Assembly: GCA_902776565.1 (NCBI GenBank)
Contig: CACYQN010000004.1
Location: 62,001 to 126,000, forward strand
Direction: 5' to 3'
Origin: an uncultured Bacteroidia bacterium
Lineage (GTDB): Bacteria; Bacteroidota; Bacteroidia; Bacteroidales; ML635J-15
DNA length: 64,000 nt
Below are positions 17,603 to 26,776 of this stretch, piece after piece (the first letter of the stretch is position 1; every line of letters begins with the position of its first letter). A program made the translations under genes and the position numbers. Below the pieces are notes generated by a model that saw nothing but the letters and a program-made list of their open reading frames with translations, searched no databases and was not told where the DNA came from.

Positions 17603-17713
17603 TGTGAATAATCAAACAAATAGATTTGGGAGATTTGGTTCAATTTGTAAGATTTAACTTCGTTGAGGGCTTTGCCGTTCTCGCGGAGCGACTAAAAAAT
17701 AGCCGTTACCGCT

Positions 17714-17745
17714 AATTAACAATTATAAATTATAAATTGTTAATT
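17714..17745 (-). terminator. AT-only palindrome over the thioesterase stop codon
   Basis: 11-bp inverted arms AATTAACAATT (17714-17724) and AATTGTTAATT (17735-17745). Possible weak terminator for the minus-strand thioesterase, or a dispersed repeat: a similar ATTGTCAATTGTTAATTG string lies at the dus 3' end (41957-41980). Confidence 0.35.
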
Positions 17746-18540
17746 GAAAAGTATCCTCGTGCAGAACGCCTGCTTGTCGACTACCTTGCCTTCTATCAGC
17801 GTGCTACGCACAATCGGCTTGCCGTTCATCGAAAGCTTTGGTTCGGCAAGTGGCTCGTCGTACATGTAAAGGTCGAGGGTTTCGCCGGGACGGGTTTCGT
17901 GGGCAAATGTTATGAAAACTTCGGCAACCGACAGCTTCTGCACTTCGGCATAGTCGAAGCAGTTCATTGCGTGCTGAATGTAACGGGCGTTGTTGGTGTG
18001 GGCGTTCATGTCGGTGTCGGAATAGCCGAGCACTTCGCTGCGCACAAGGCGAGGCTCCGCACTGCGTGGCATCATCACCTTAGGCGCTGGCGTTTCTATT
18101 GCGTTTTCGTGGCAGGCCGAATCGTCGGGAATCATATCCAGAATATCGCTCATCCTTACCATCGCACGCTTTTCCAAGTCGAGAACCACCCACGAACTTG
18201 TACCGACAACCTTCTGCGAACCGTCGGCTCCGCTAATTAGAAAGTCCCTGAGGAAAAACGGACCGCCAATGCCTTTGTGCCAGGTAGTTACCTTGATTTC
18301 GTCGTTCCACAGCGGAGTATCCATAAAGACAAAATGCATACGCGAAAGCACCCATGCCATATTTTTTTTCAGCATCTCGTTGTAGCCGAATCCAAGCGGG
18401 TCGGCGGCACGGGTTGCCATTTCCTGCGCTATGTTCATAAATGCGACCGGCTTCATGCGGATGTTGGAGTCAACATCGAAGCACGAAACGACATCTTCCA
18501 CAATGTACTTTCCTTCTTTTATTTCGTAATCCTTTACCAT
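17740..18540 (-). CDS. acyl-ACP thioesterase family protein
   Basis: 266 aa from the ATG at 18538-18540 (MVKDYEIKEGKYIVEDVVSCFDVD); an upstream start would place 17 residues over the promoter. Two hot-dog domains: the first with RMKPVAFMNIAQEMATRAADPLGFGYNEM and VLSRMHFVFMDTPLWNDEI, and the second beginning near the conserved SDTDMNAHTNNARYIQ, where the N-x-H-x-x-N type motif supplies active-site residues of plant/bacterial FatA-like enzymes. It should release free fatty acids from acyl carrier protein in the cytoplasm. A -7 box TACTTTTG (+18562-18569) lies 21 bp upstream. Confidence 0.88.
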   Translation of the reverse strand: MVKDYEIKEGKYIVEDVVSCFDVDSNIRMKPVAFMNIAQEMATRAADPLGFGYNEMLKKNMAWVLSRMHFVFMDTPLWNDEIKVTTWHKGIGGPFFLRDFLISGADGSQKVVGTSSWVVLDLEKRAMVRMSDILDMIPDDSACHENAIETPAPKVMMPRSAEPRLVRSEVLGYSDTDMNAHTNNARYIQHAMNCFDYAEVQKLSVAEVFITFAHETRPGETLDLYMYDEPLAEPKLSMNGKPIVRSTLIEGKVVDKQAFCTRILFN

Positions 18541-18561
18541 ATTCAAATTTTTTATGACAGG

Positions 18562-18569
18562 CAAAAGTA
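18562..18569 (-). promoter_or_regulatory. -7 box of the acyl-ACP thioesterase gene
   Basis: Minus-strand TACTTTTG, full match to TAnnTTTG, 21 bp before the chosen ATG; this also supports that start. Confidence 0.55.
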
Positions 18570-18692
18570 AAGAATTATTCCGAACAATCACGTTTTCTTA
18601 CTATCAACCATACCCCTTGAATAAATATCAAAAAATATTCTTTATTAATCCAATAGTTTCACTTAAATTTACGACCTTAAAACATATTGTAT

Positions 18693-20927
18693 ATGGATAG
18701 GAAAATTTTACTTGTTTTATTGGCAGTAATGCTTTCTGTATCAGCCTTTTCACAGCAAACCAAAGCGTTGGAGCTCATCTGGAAGGGCAAGTACGACAAT
18801 GCGGTAAAGGCAATAGAAAAGGGCTTGTCAAAAAACGTTGACGATGTGGAGTTCAACTTCTACAAGGCCTATCTGTTGTTCCAGAGGGAATATGAGGGAT
18901 ACGACCCGGTTCAGTCGTACAAGTGCCTGCAAACCTGTCTTGACTACTATCCGCAGCTCGACGACAAGACAAAGGACAAGCTGAGCTTTGTGCCTATGAA
19001 TCCCGACATTTTTAACAATTATATCGATACCGTATGCAAATACGCGCTCAAGGATGCCATAAGAGCCAATACGTTCGAATCATACCAGAACTACCTGTTC
19101 TTCTATCGCAAGGCATCGGAGGAATACAAGTCGGAAGCACGTATGTACCGCAACATTGAGGCCTACAAGATGACCGTCGCAAAGAATACCGAGGAGGCAT
19201 ACGATTCGTTCATAAAGACCTATCCCGATGCACAGCAGATTCCCGATGCCACAAAACGTCGTGACGAAAAGGGCTACGAGAAGGCTCAGTCTGAAAACAC
19301 TGCTGCAGCATACGAGGAATTTCTGAAAAAATATCCGACATCTTTCCTTGCCGCCGATGCACAGGAAAAAGTCTATACCATTGCACTTGCCGATGCCGAA
19401 AAGGAAAATACGTCGGCAGCCTTGAAGCAATATATGGAAAAATATCCTAAGAGCTCGCAATACTACAAGGCGGAAATGCTGTACGACGAAAAGTTGTTCA
19501 ACGAGGAAACTGCCGACGGGGAATGCTACTCCTACATCCGTTTCGTAAAGAGGCATCCAAGCAGCAAGTGGAAAAACATGGCAATATCGTCGGCTATGCA
19601 ATGTGGCGCCAGCAATGCCGAAATCGTAAAGTACTGCTACAAGAACCTCGATGGCGACAAGAAGAATCAGGCGATAAAGTTGTACTACGACCTTGTTGCA
19701 TCAGACGGAGAACTGGTTTCGTTAAAGTCGTTCTATAGCGAACTCAATGAAAGCCAGCGCAACCTTATCCGCGAAAAATATGCTGCCGATTCGGCACTGG
19801 CGGTAAAGGGTGACGAACTGAAGATTCAAAACGGCTACAATGCCAAGAAGTCGGCTGCCGCATACGACGAATATATAAAGTCTGCTGCCCCAAGGGAAAA
19901 GGCTTTCGTTGCTCTGCAGAAGATGATAAAAGCTGATGTTGAAAACAAAAATTGGTCAAATGCAACAGTCACGGTGCTTAAGTACAAGGACTACTGGAAG
20001 GACAATCCTCAGAAAATAAACAAGTTGCTCGATATTCTTGAGCAGAAGAATCAGGGAATCGTCGCCGAAGCCTTGCCCGAAACAGTAAACACCAACGGCA
20101 ACGAGTACAATCCGATACTTTCAGCCGATGGCAACACCTTGTATTTCTGTGGAGAAGGGCGTAGTAACAGCAAGAGCGGAGAAGATATCTTCGTGTCGCT
20201 GAAAACCGATGACGGATGGAGTGAGGCTCAGCTTATCAGCGAGGTTTCGTCGAAAGGCAACGACTATCCGCAGAGCATCAATGCTTCGGGCAATGCGATG
20301 TACATATTCAGGAACGGACGTCTCTACTTCTCGAAGAAGGCCGGTGCCACCTGGGGCAAGCCGCAGAAGATGTCGGGCAACGTAAACTCGAGCAACTGGC
20401 AGGGCGATGCCTTCATCAGCAGGGACGGCAAGGCTCTGTTCTTTGCCGCAAAGCGTAGCGACATGCTCAACTTCTTCAACGATGCCGATTTCGATGGACT
20501 TGTATATCACGGAAAGGTAGATGAAAACCAGACCGACATATATGTATGCACAGTTGACGAAAACGGAGAATGGGGCAAGCCGATAAACCTCGGGGCTACT
20601 ATCAACACGCTCTATACCGAACGCACCCCGTTCCTGCATTCCGATGGCAAGCACTTGTATTTTGCATCCGACGGACACGGAGGTCTTGGTGGACTTGATA
20701 TGTACGTTTCTACACGTCTCAGCGACGACTGCTGGGACTGCTGGAGCGAACCTGTAAACCTAGGCAAGGAAATAAATACCGCTTCAGACGATATGGGCTA
20801 CAAGGTTTCTACCGACGGTACAAAGGCATACTTCTCGAAGTCGAATGCAGCAAAAGGCAAGAAGGGTAACTCCGACATATATGTTATACAGCTGCCCGAA
20901 AATATTCAGCCTAAGAACTTGAAATAA
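18693..20927 (+). CDS. TPR/PD40-repeat periplasmic protein (PorE-like, without OmpA domain)
   Basis: 744 aa with signal peptide MDRKILLVLLAVMLSVSAFSQ. Residues about 20-460 are alpha-helical with tetratricopeptide-like repeats, several written as TAAAYEEFLKKYPTS or TSAALKQYMEKYPKS. The C-terminal about 270 residues carry WD40-like PD40 beta-propeller motifs (YNPILSADGNTLYFCGEG, DAFISRDGKALFFAAK, RTPFLHSDGKHLYFASDGHGG, MGYKVSTDGTKAYFSK). This order (helical repeats then PD40) resembles the T9SS component PorE and similar OmpA-family proteins, but no OmpA-like peptidoglycan-binding domain follows. The symporter gene starts 23 bp downstream. A T9SS role is an inference only. Confidence 0.8.
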   Translation: MDRKILLVLLAVMLSVSAFSQQTKALELIWKGKYDNAVKAIEKGLSKNVDDVEFNFYKAYLLFQREYEGYDPVQSYKCLQTCLDYYPQLDDKTKDKLSFVPMNPDIFNNYIDTVCKYALKDAIRANTFESYQNYLFFYRKASEEYKSEARMYRNIEAYKMTVAKNTEEAYDSFIKTYPDAQQIPDATKRRDEKGYEKAQSENTAAAYEEFLKKYPTSFLAADAQEKVYTIALADAEKENTSAALKQYMEKYPKSSQYYKAEMLYDEKLFNEETADGECYSYIRFVKRHPSSKWKNMAISSAMQCGASNAEIVKYCYKNLDGDKKNQAIKLYYDLVASDGELVSLKSFYSELNESQRNLIREKYAADSALAVKGDELKIQNGYNAKKSAAAYDEYIKSAAPREKAFVALQKMIKADVENKNWSNATVTVLKYKDYWKDNPQKINKLLDILEQKNQGIVAEALPETVNTNGNEYNPILSADGNTLYFCGEGRSNSKSGEDIFVSLKTDDGWSEAQLISEVSSKGNDYPQSINASGNAMYIFRNGRLYFSKKAGATWGKPQKMSGNVNSSNWQGDAFISRDGKALFFAAKRSDMLNFFNDADFDGLVYHGKVDENQTDIYVCTVDENGEWGKPINLGATINTLYTERTPFLHSDGKHLYFASDGHGGLGGLDMYVSTRLSDDCWDCWSEPVNLGKEINTASDDMGYKVSTDGTKAYFSKSNAAKGKKGNSDIYVIQLPENIQPKNLK

Positions 20928-20950
20928 CCTAATAGAAAATAGGTAACGAG

Positions 20951-22405
20951 ATGAGTCCGTACATAATAGCCAGCATTGTCGTAGGATATTTCGCATTGTT
21001 GATTCTTATCTCGTACCTTACCTCAAAGAAGGCAACCAACGATACTTTTTTCACAGGCAACCGCAAGTCGCCGTGGTTTGTGGTGGCATACGGTATGATT
21101 GGCGCATCGCTGTCGGGTGTGACATTTATGTCGGTGCCAGGCTATGTGCAGAGCAGCCAGTTTACATATTTTGGTGTAGTCCTCGGATACACAATAGGTT
21201 ACATTGCGATAGCATACATACTTCTGCCTCTTTACTACAAGCTGAACCTAACATCGATATATACCTACTTGGACAAGCGATTCGGCAGCAATTCGCAACG
21301 GACCGGTTCGTTCTTTTTCATTGTGTCGCGACTGATGGGTTCGGCGCTTAGGATGTACTTGGTAGTGTTTGTACTTCACGAATTTGTATTCAAGGCAATA
21401 GGCGTTCCGTTCTGGGCTTTGGCTCTGTTTTTCATTGTGCTGATACTTATTTACACCTTCAAGGGCGGAATAAAGACCATCATCTGGACCGATACGCTAC
21501 AGACGACCTTTATGCTGCTTTCTACAGTGATAACCATTGTGTTCCTGCTCAAGGAGATGGACATTTCTTTCTTCGATATGATGTCGCAAGCTGCCGATGA
21601 CGGGTACACGCGCATGTTTGAAACCGACTGGAGGTCAAATAATTTCTTCCTCAAGCAAATCCTCAGCGGGGCATTCATAACAATTGCGATGACAGGTCTC
21701 GACCAGGACATGATGCAGAAAAACCTTACTTGCAAGTCGCTGAAGGAGGCTCGGAAGAATATGCTGTCGTTCAGTGTTTGTATAGTGATTGTCAATATAT
21801 TGTTCCTTGTTCTCGGTGTTGCTCTTATGACTTACTCGTCGCAGACAGGCTTTGCACTGCCCGAAAAGTCCGACAGCATATTCGCAGCCGTTTCGCAGAA
21901 TCTGGGTTCGGTAACGTGGATAATATTTATTATAGGTCTGGTTGCTGCGGGCTACTCAAGTGCCGACGGAACGCTGACTTCGCTTACAACCACTTTCTGC
22001 TTCGACATTTTGCAGTTCGAGAAAAAGGACTACGACGAAGCCAAAAAGACAAAAATCCGCAAGCGTACACATCTTGCTTTTGCTGCAATCTATTTCATTA
22101 TCATAATAGTATTCAAGCCGTTCCATACCGATTCGCTCATAAAGATGCTTTTCGATATAGCAGGCTATACCTACGGACCATTGCTTGGACTTTTCAGTTT
22201 CGGATTATTTATCAAGAATCGCCAGCCAAACGATAAGGCTGTTCCATTCATCGCAATCCTTTCGCCGATAATCAGTTACCTGCTAAACATCTATTCCGAG
22301 GAATTATTTTTCGGCTACAAGTTCGGCTTCGAGATACTTATTGTAAATGGTCTGCTGACATTTGTTGGGTTGCTGATATTCAGCAGGAAAGTTGAGAAAA
22401 GATAA
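20951..22405 (+). CDS. sodium:solute symporter family transporter
   Basis: 484 aa, about 13 hydrophobic segments, with SSS-family landmarks: FFTGNRKSPWFVVAYGMIGASLSGVTFMSVPG near the start, ATNDTFF, GGIKTIIWTDTLQ (the family's GG.KTVIWTD..Q signature) and AAGYSSADGTLTSLTT. It is an inner-membrane Na+-coupled transporter; the substrate cannot be told from sequence. It follows the PD40 gene closely and may share its transcript. Confidence 0.93.
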   Translation: MSPYIIASIVVGYFALLILISYLTSKKATNDTFFTGNRKSPWFVVAYGMIGASLSGVTFMSVPGYVQSSQFTYFGVVLGYTIGYIAIAYILLPLYYKLNLTSIYTYLDKRFGSNSQRTGSFFFIVSRLMGSALRMYLVVFVLHEFVFKAIGVPFWALALFFIVLILIYTFKGGIKTIIWTDTLQTTFMLLSTVITIVFLLKEMDISFFDMMSQAADDGYTRMFETDWRSNNFFLKQILSGAFITIAMTGLDQDMMQKNLTCKSLKEARKNMLSFSVCIVIVNILFLVLGVALMTYSSQTGFALPEKSDSIFAAVSQNLGSVTWIIFIIGLVAAGYSSADGTLTSLTTTFCFDILQFEKKDYDEAKKTKIRKRTHLAFAAIYFIIIIVFKPFHTDSLIKMLFDIAGYTYGPLLGLFSFGLFIKNRQPNDKAVPFIAILSPIISYLLNIYSEELFFGYKFGFEILIVNGLLTFVGLLIFSRKVEKR

Positions 22406-22414
22406 GTTTTTCGC

Positions 22415-23125
22415 CTATCCGTTTGCCCTTTCCATCTGGTCGTACATATAGATGTCCTTGCCTTGCAACCTGAGCATTAGGTTAGCTACGCACAAAACGT
22501 CCTTTTCGCAGTAGATTGCAATACGCTCCACATCGTGTTCGCCGTAGTAAACACCAGCGACTTCGCTGCCGTCGATGTCGTCCTTGGGTGTGGGGATGTC
22601 GAAAAGGTCGGCCATAAGTGCAAGCGATGTAAAGTTCTTGTAATCACCGAATTTCCATAATTCAAGCGTATCAATGTGCTTTATTTCCCAGGGTTTCTTT
22701 CCCGACAGGTCGAGTGCCTTTGGCAAGTTGTACATACGGTTGACGAGCATACGGCGTGCAATGTATGGCACATCGAACTCCTTGATGTTGTGTCCGCATA
22801 GCATCTTGTTGCCAAACGGGTCCCATTTCGAGAGCATTTCGGCAAAACCAGAAAGAATCTCCTTTTCATCGTCACCATAAAACGATTTTACACGGAATTT
22901 TTCTCCAGCTACCAAACCTACCGATATGCACACAATCTTTCCGAATTCGGAATAGATTCCGGCACGCTGGTAAACGTCGGAAGCAGTTTCGGTTTCGGCT
23001 CTGAAATTTTTCGATTTCTTGTCCCAGTGCTTCTTGAAGGCTTCGGGCATTTCATCAAACGAGGCACACATAGGCACCGTCTCAATGTCGATGAACATTA
23101 CGTTCTTAAGGTCTATATCTTGCAT
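22415..23125 (-). CDS. predicted 3'-5' exonuclease, PolB-like
   Basis: 236 aa. DEDDy-type exonuclease motifs: VMFIDIETVP (Exo I), CGHNIKEFDVPYIARR (Exo II) and a C-terminal YCEKDVLCVANLML (Exo III Y-x-x-x-D). This matches the family of stand-alone proteins related to the exonuclease domain of DNA polymerase B. Probably processes DNA 3' ends; biological role unknown. Convergent with the symporter gene (9-bp gap). Confidence 0.88.
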   Translation of the reverse strand: MQDIDLKNVMFIDIETVPMCASFDEMPEAFKKHWDKKSKNFRAETETASDVYQRAGIYSEFGKIVCISVGLVAGEKFRVKSFYGDDEKEILSGFAEMLSKWDPFGNKMLCGHNIKEFDVPYIARRMLVNRMYNLPKALDLSGKKPWEIKHIDTLELWKFGDYKNFTSLALMADLFDIPTPKDDIDGSEVAGVYYGEHDVERIAIYCEKDVLCVANLMLRLQGKDIYMYDQMERANG

Positions 23126-23167
23126 AAATTTCTAATATTTACTATATTACAAAATTCTGTATCCCGT

Positions 23168-23213
23168 CCCCTGCGGTGCACTGAGCTTGTCGAAGTGAGC
23201 GTAGTCGAAGGGG
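23168..23213. repeat. dispersed repeat CTGAGCTTGTCGAAG family
   Basis: Contains CTGAGCTTGTCGAAG inside a CCCCT...AGGGG inverted repeat in the 98-bp gap between the exonuclease and udk. Relatives at 23927-24008, 41887-41955 and 56781-56806. Confidence 0.75.
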
Positions 23214-23223
23214 TGGTCTTTTT

Positions 23224-23835
23224 CTAATTGTTAATATGCTGATGAATGAACTTTGCCAAAAGGTTTACCGCAGCATCGTTGTCGCCAATGTTCGGCACAA
23301 TGATGTCGGCATAGCGCTTTGTCGGCTCGATGAACTGCAAGTGCATGGGCTTTACGGTGTCGTAGTAATGTTCAAGCACATCGTTTACCGAGCGGCCACG
23401 TTCAACGGTATCGCGGCGTAGTATTCGAGCCAGACGGTCGTCTGCATCGGCATCGACATAAACCTTAACATCCATCAAATCACGGAGTTCTGGTTGGGTA
23501 AGCACCATTATGCCTTCTACAATTATTACATTGCTTGGCTTCACTGTGAGTGTTTCTTGTGCGCGTGAACTCGTTATATAGGCATAAATCGGCTGTTCTA
23601 CCGTTTTCCCTTCTTTCAGTTCCTTGATGTGACGGATTAGCAATTCCCATTCGATGGCATTCGGGTGGTCGAAGTTGATTTTTTTTCGTTCTTCCATTGG
23701 TAGATGACTGCTGTCCCAATAGTACGAATCCTGTGGCACCAATGTTACCATATCCTTTGGCAGCTGAGCGGTAATCTTGTTTACAACCGTCGTCTTTCCT
23801 GCGCCCGAACCGCCTGCAATTCCTACAACTAGCAT
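23224..23835 (-). CDS. udk: uridine kinase
   Basis: 203 aa, normal size. Walker A GIAGGSGAGKTTV near the N terminus, then VPQDSYYWDSSHLPMEERKKINFDHP, PIYAYITSSR, VIIVEGIMVL, and KVYVDADADDRLARILRRDTVERGRS (the Arg-rich lid). Phosphorylates uridine and cytidine in pyrimidine salvage. A -7 box TATCTTTG lies at +23859-23866, giving a leader of about 20 nt. Confidence 0.96.
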   Translation of the reverse strand: MLVVGIAGGSGAGKTTVVNKITAQLPKDMVTLVPQDSYYWDSSHLPMEERKKINFDHPNAIEWELLIRHIKELKEGKTVEQPIYAYITSSRAQETLTVKPSNVIIVEGIMVLTQPELRDLMDVKVYVDADADDRLARILRRDTVERGRSVNDVLEHYYDTVKPMHLQFIEPTKRYADIIVPNIGDNDAAVNLLAKFIHQHINN

Positions 23836-23858
23836 ATCGTGTAAAATTTTTGTGGCTT

Positions 23859-23866
23859 CAAAGATA
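23859..23866 (-). promoter_or_regulatory. -7 box of udk
   Basis: Minus-strand TATCTTTG, full match to TAnnTTTG. Confidence 0.55.
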
Positions 23867-23926
23867 CAAAATCTTTTTTTATGGAGAACCTTTTATTCCA
23901 CATTTACTCACGGCTCTTTCATTTAA

Positions 23927-24008
23927 CCGCCCCCTGAGCCTGTCGAAGGGTAAGGTTGGTAGCATTATATCATTTCGTTACCTTGACTTCGACAAGCTCA
24001 GCCAGCGA
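23927..24008. repeat. inverted pair of CTGAGC-TGTCGAAG repeats
   Basis: CTGAGCCTGTCGAAG (about 23934-23948) and CTTCGACAAGCTCAG (about 23987-24001) could form a hairpin with a loop of about 40 nt. The remainder of the 445-bp gap between udk and the FISUMP gene is AT-rich; a stop-bounded minus-strand frame of about 70 codons (about 23970-24206) is not convincing as a gene. Confidence 0.65.
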
Positions 24009-24228
24009 TGGACTTTTGATAAATTTATTCATGTATGTTGGAGGTATTATTATGAAGTTTAGCGGAGTGCCTTTCAGTTTTTCATATAAAACCCCACATA
24101 GTGTCCCATAGTTTAAAGATGCGAATTGTGATAATATATTTGGAGAAAATACATATTTGCCGTCATTAATTAAAGATGGCAAATTGTCTGGTCTTATTCT
24201 AGTTTGTTAAAATTTTTACATGAAAACA

Positions 24229-24257
24229 TTGTCCATAAGAATTTGTGATTATTTTTG
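24229..24257 (+). promoter_or_regulatory. Bacteroidetes promoter of the 807-aa FISUMP gene
   Basis: TTG (24229-24231), 18-bp spacer, TATTTTTG (24250-24257); ATG at 24281. Confidence 0.6.
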
Positions 24258-24280
24258 TAGCAGAAAAATAATTATGTATT

Positions 24281-26704
24281 ATGAGAAAAATATTTTTTAC
24301 AGCATTTGTCTGCTTTTTATGTGCCATCCTGTACGGACAGAGCGACTATTCAATTTCTGCATCATTTACAGGACGAGGCGTAAGCTCTTATTATGCAGAC
24401 GAACAGCATTACCAACGGTTGGACAGTATTCTTGTTGTAAACGTTGACCGCAACTGGCAGAGGACAGTAGTTTATCCCGATACAATACTTGTTGCTGTTT
24501 ACCATAATCCGATTGACGGTATCGTGAATAACACACATAATAACAACGAGTTATCGCAGAATATTCCCAATCCGTTCTATGGAAATACTAATGTGGAACT
24601 TTCGGTTGGAGAAGACTGCCATGTCGCGTTATCTTTGTTTGATATGCAGGGAAAGCTGTATGCACAGTATGTTGACAGATTATTGGCCGGAGTGTATCGC
24701 TTCGAGGTAAGTGCCACCACTCCGCAGACATATCTGCTTTCTGCAAATATCGGTGGAAAGTTGCAATCAATAAAGATGGTGAATATGGGCGATGGAGGTG
24801 GAAACTCAATAAGTTATCTTGGTCGCATAGGGCAGAAGTTGACAATCGAAAACAATGGCACTTGGGGCGACAACCTTATGCCCAACGATAATATGTCGTA
24901 TATTGGCTACACAACATATAACGGCGAAGTGTATGCTAGTAATCGTTTGGACAAGGTTTGGAGCAACGGAGCCGATACATTGTATTTTGACATCCCATAT
25001 TGCGACGACAAGACTACAGTGCTCGACATTCAGGACTGCATACCATTTACTTACAACGGACAGACGTATTCGGAAAGCGGGCATTATGTATTGGAGGAAC
25101 TGCAGACAGTATGCGGTGCCGACAGTGTTGTTGAGTTGGATTTCCGCATTGGCGGACAGATTGAGACGGAATTTTACATCGAGACAAACGATGGTGAGTA
25201 CCAGTGGGGCGACACTCTATTGAGAGACAGTGGCATTTATCGCCGTCAATTTACCTCGGTACACGGTTGCGACAGCATTGTCACTCTGTACTTGACATTG
25301 TATGTGAACGAAAGGACGCTCTCGTGTAGATTTTCTGGTGTTGGAATCAGTACAATAGATGGCTTGGAAAGACATTATCAGCAGTTGGACAGCATATCAA
25401 TAACTAATGAACGAAATCATTTGCAATGGATGATGCACTATCCTGACACAACGCTTACCACAGTAACTGTTCAAGATAAGCTGACAGTTGTGAATGAGAA
25501 TGGTGTGCCTTTAATATATTACGATGATATTATCATAAAGGGGTACACAACATATAGGGGTGAAGTGTATGAAAGCGCGGAAATTAGGGAGATGATGCAC
25601 CTTTACATGGATTCCGTATTATATTTCCACATTCCATATTGTCGCGACAAGATTATTGTGTATGAGATTCAGGATTGCGAACCTTATACATATCATGGAC
25701 AAACTTATTCGGAAAGTGGTCATTATGTACTAGAGGAAATTGAAACGGTTTGGGGTTGCGACAGCATTGTAGAGTTGGATTTGAGTATAATGGATAACAT
25801 TTTCAATGAAATTGAAATATACACTTGTGATGAATCATATCAGATTGATGATACTTTGATTACAGAAAGTGGTATATATCAGCGACATTATACATCGGCA
25901 CATGGTTGCGACAGTACCGTGTCGTATATAGTTTCGCTTGGTAATGGGTTTACCGACGAGCGGGATGGCAATACCTATTGTACTGTGCAGATTGGCGACC
26001 AAGTGTGGATGGCTGAAAATTTGAGGTATCTGCCGAATGTATATTCAATAAGTAGCATGTCCGAAAATTATATTTACTATAGGTGGGATGATACAACACG
26101 CTGTTTTGTATATGGATACGATGGAACGGATGTGAATGAGGCTAAAATGACCGATAATTATACAAAATATGGAGTTCTGTATAAATTGCCTGAGATGCTG
26201 GATGATTATTACATTATGGATTCGCTTGTGAGGACAGACACGCTGTGTCCTGCGGGATGGCATATACCAACTGATAGCGAATGGACCCGGATGGAAGTAT
26301 TTCTAGAAAATAACGGTTATAACTTTAATGGCTGTATTGATAATGACGAACTTAGGGAAACAAATAATGTTATTGCAAAGTCGTTGGCATATACATCCGA
26401 CTGGACCGTATGTAACGAAAGGAATACTGTTGGATGGTTGCAAATAAAGAATAATACGAGCCATTTTGGCGGTATGCCGGGCGGTTGGGCGAATGTTCAG
26501 ATGGGAGTTTATGTCGGACTACATGATTTTGGTAGTTGGTGGACTAAAGATGCGGATTTCACATCTCACGATGACAATAATGAATTTAGTCTAATATTCC
26601 GCAGATTTTTCAGAAGATTGGATTTCGATTCGTCAAGCACTTTAAGGGAATCTGTAGATATTGCGAAATCAGCTATGAGCATAAGGTGCATAAGGGATGA
26701 ATAA
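24281..26704 (+). CDS. FISUMP-domain secreted protein with duplicated N-terminal modules
   Basis: 807 aa, signal peptide ending LYGQ. The mature part contains two related blocks: SFTGRGVSSYYADEQHYQRL ... YCDDKTTVLDIQDCIPFTYNGQ (about 28-290) and RFSGVGISTIDGLERHYQQL ... YCRDKIIVYEIQDCEPYTYHGQ (about 352-520), each ending with YSESGHYVLEE and CG/CDSxVELD. Inside the first block, NIPNPFYGNTNVELSVGEDC ... LFDMQGKLYAQYV ... LAGVYRFEV (about 92-165) looks like a T9SS sorting domain in an internal position. The C-terminal about 240 residues are a FISUMP domain (FTDERDGNTYCTVQIGDQVW, CPAGWHIPTDSEWTRME, MSIRCIRDE). Homologous to 14606-16009. Exported, function unknown. Confidence 0.85.
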   Translation: MRKIFFTAFVCFLCAILYGQSDYSISASFTGRGVSSYYADEQHYQRLDSILVVNVDRNWQRTVVYPDTILVAVYHNPIDGIVNNTHNNNELSQNIPNPFYGNTNVELSVGEDCHVALSLFDMQGKLYAQYVDRLLAGVYRFEVSATTPQTYLLSANIGGKLQSIKMVNMGDGGGNSISYLGRIGQKLTIENNGTWGDNLMPNDNMSYIGYTTYNGEVYASNRLDKVWSNGADTLYFDIPYCDDKTTVLDIQDCIPFTYNGQTYSESGHYVLEELQTVCGADSVVELDFRIGGQIETEFYIETNDGEYQWGDTLLRDSGIYRRQFTSVHGCDSIVTLYLTLYVNERTLSCRFSGVGISTIDGLERHYQQLDSISITNERNHLQWMMHYPDTTLTTVTVQDKLTVVNENGVPLIYYDDIIIKGYTTYRGEVYESAEIREMMHLYMDSVLYFHIPYCRDKIIVYEIQDCEPYTYHGQTYSESGHYVLEEIETVWGCDSIVELDLSIMDNIFNEIEIYTCDESYQIDDTLITESGIYQRHYTSAHGCDSTVSYIVSLGNGFTDERDGNTYCTVQIGDQVWMAENLRYLPNVYSISSMSENYIYYRWDDTTRCFVYGYDGTDVNEAKMTDNYTKYGVLYKLPEMLDDYYIMDSLVRTDTLCPAGWHIPTDSEWTRMEVFLENNGYNFNGCIDNDELRETNNVIAKSLAYTSDWTVCNERNTVGWLQIKNNTSHFGGMPGGWANVQMGVYVGLHDFGSWWTKDADFTSHDDNNEFSLIFRRFFRRLDFDSSSTLRESVDIAKSAMSIRCIRDE

Positions 26705-26740
26705 ATTGGTTGAAAATGATTTTTCAATAAAATAAATCCC

Positions 26741-26748
26741 TACCTTTG
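26741..26748 (+). promoter_or_regulatory. -7 box of manA
   Basis: TACCTTTG, full match to TAnnTTTG, 28 bp before the ATG at 26777. Confidence 0.55.
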
Positions 26749-26776
26749 CCTTCCTAAACATAAAAATATTCTCTAT

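Noticed and set aside
23970..24206. Minus-strand frame of about 70 codons (PSLINDGKYVFSPNILSQF...) between udk and the FISUMP gene
   Set aside because: It opens at a TTG shortly after a stop, has no promoter or recognised family, and its last codons are made by a dispersed CTTCGACAAGCTCAG repeat. It may be a gene remnant but cannot be supported.
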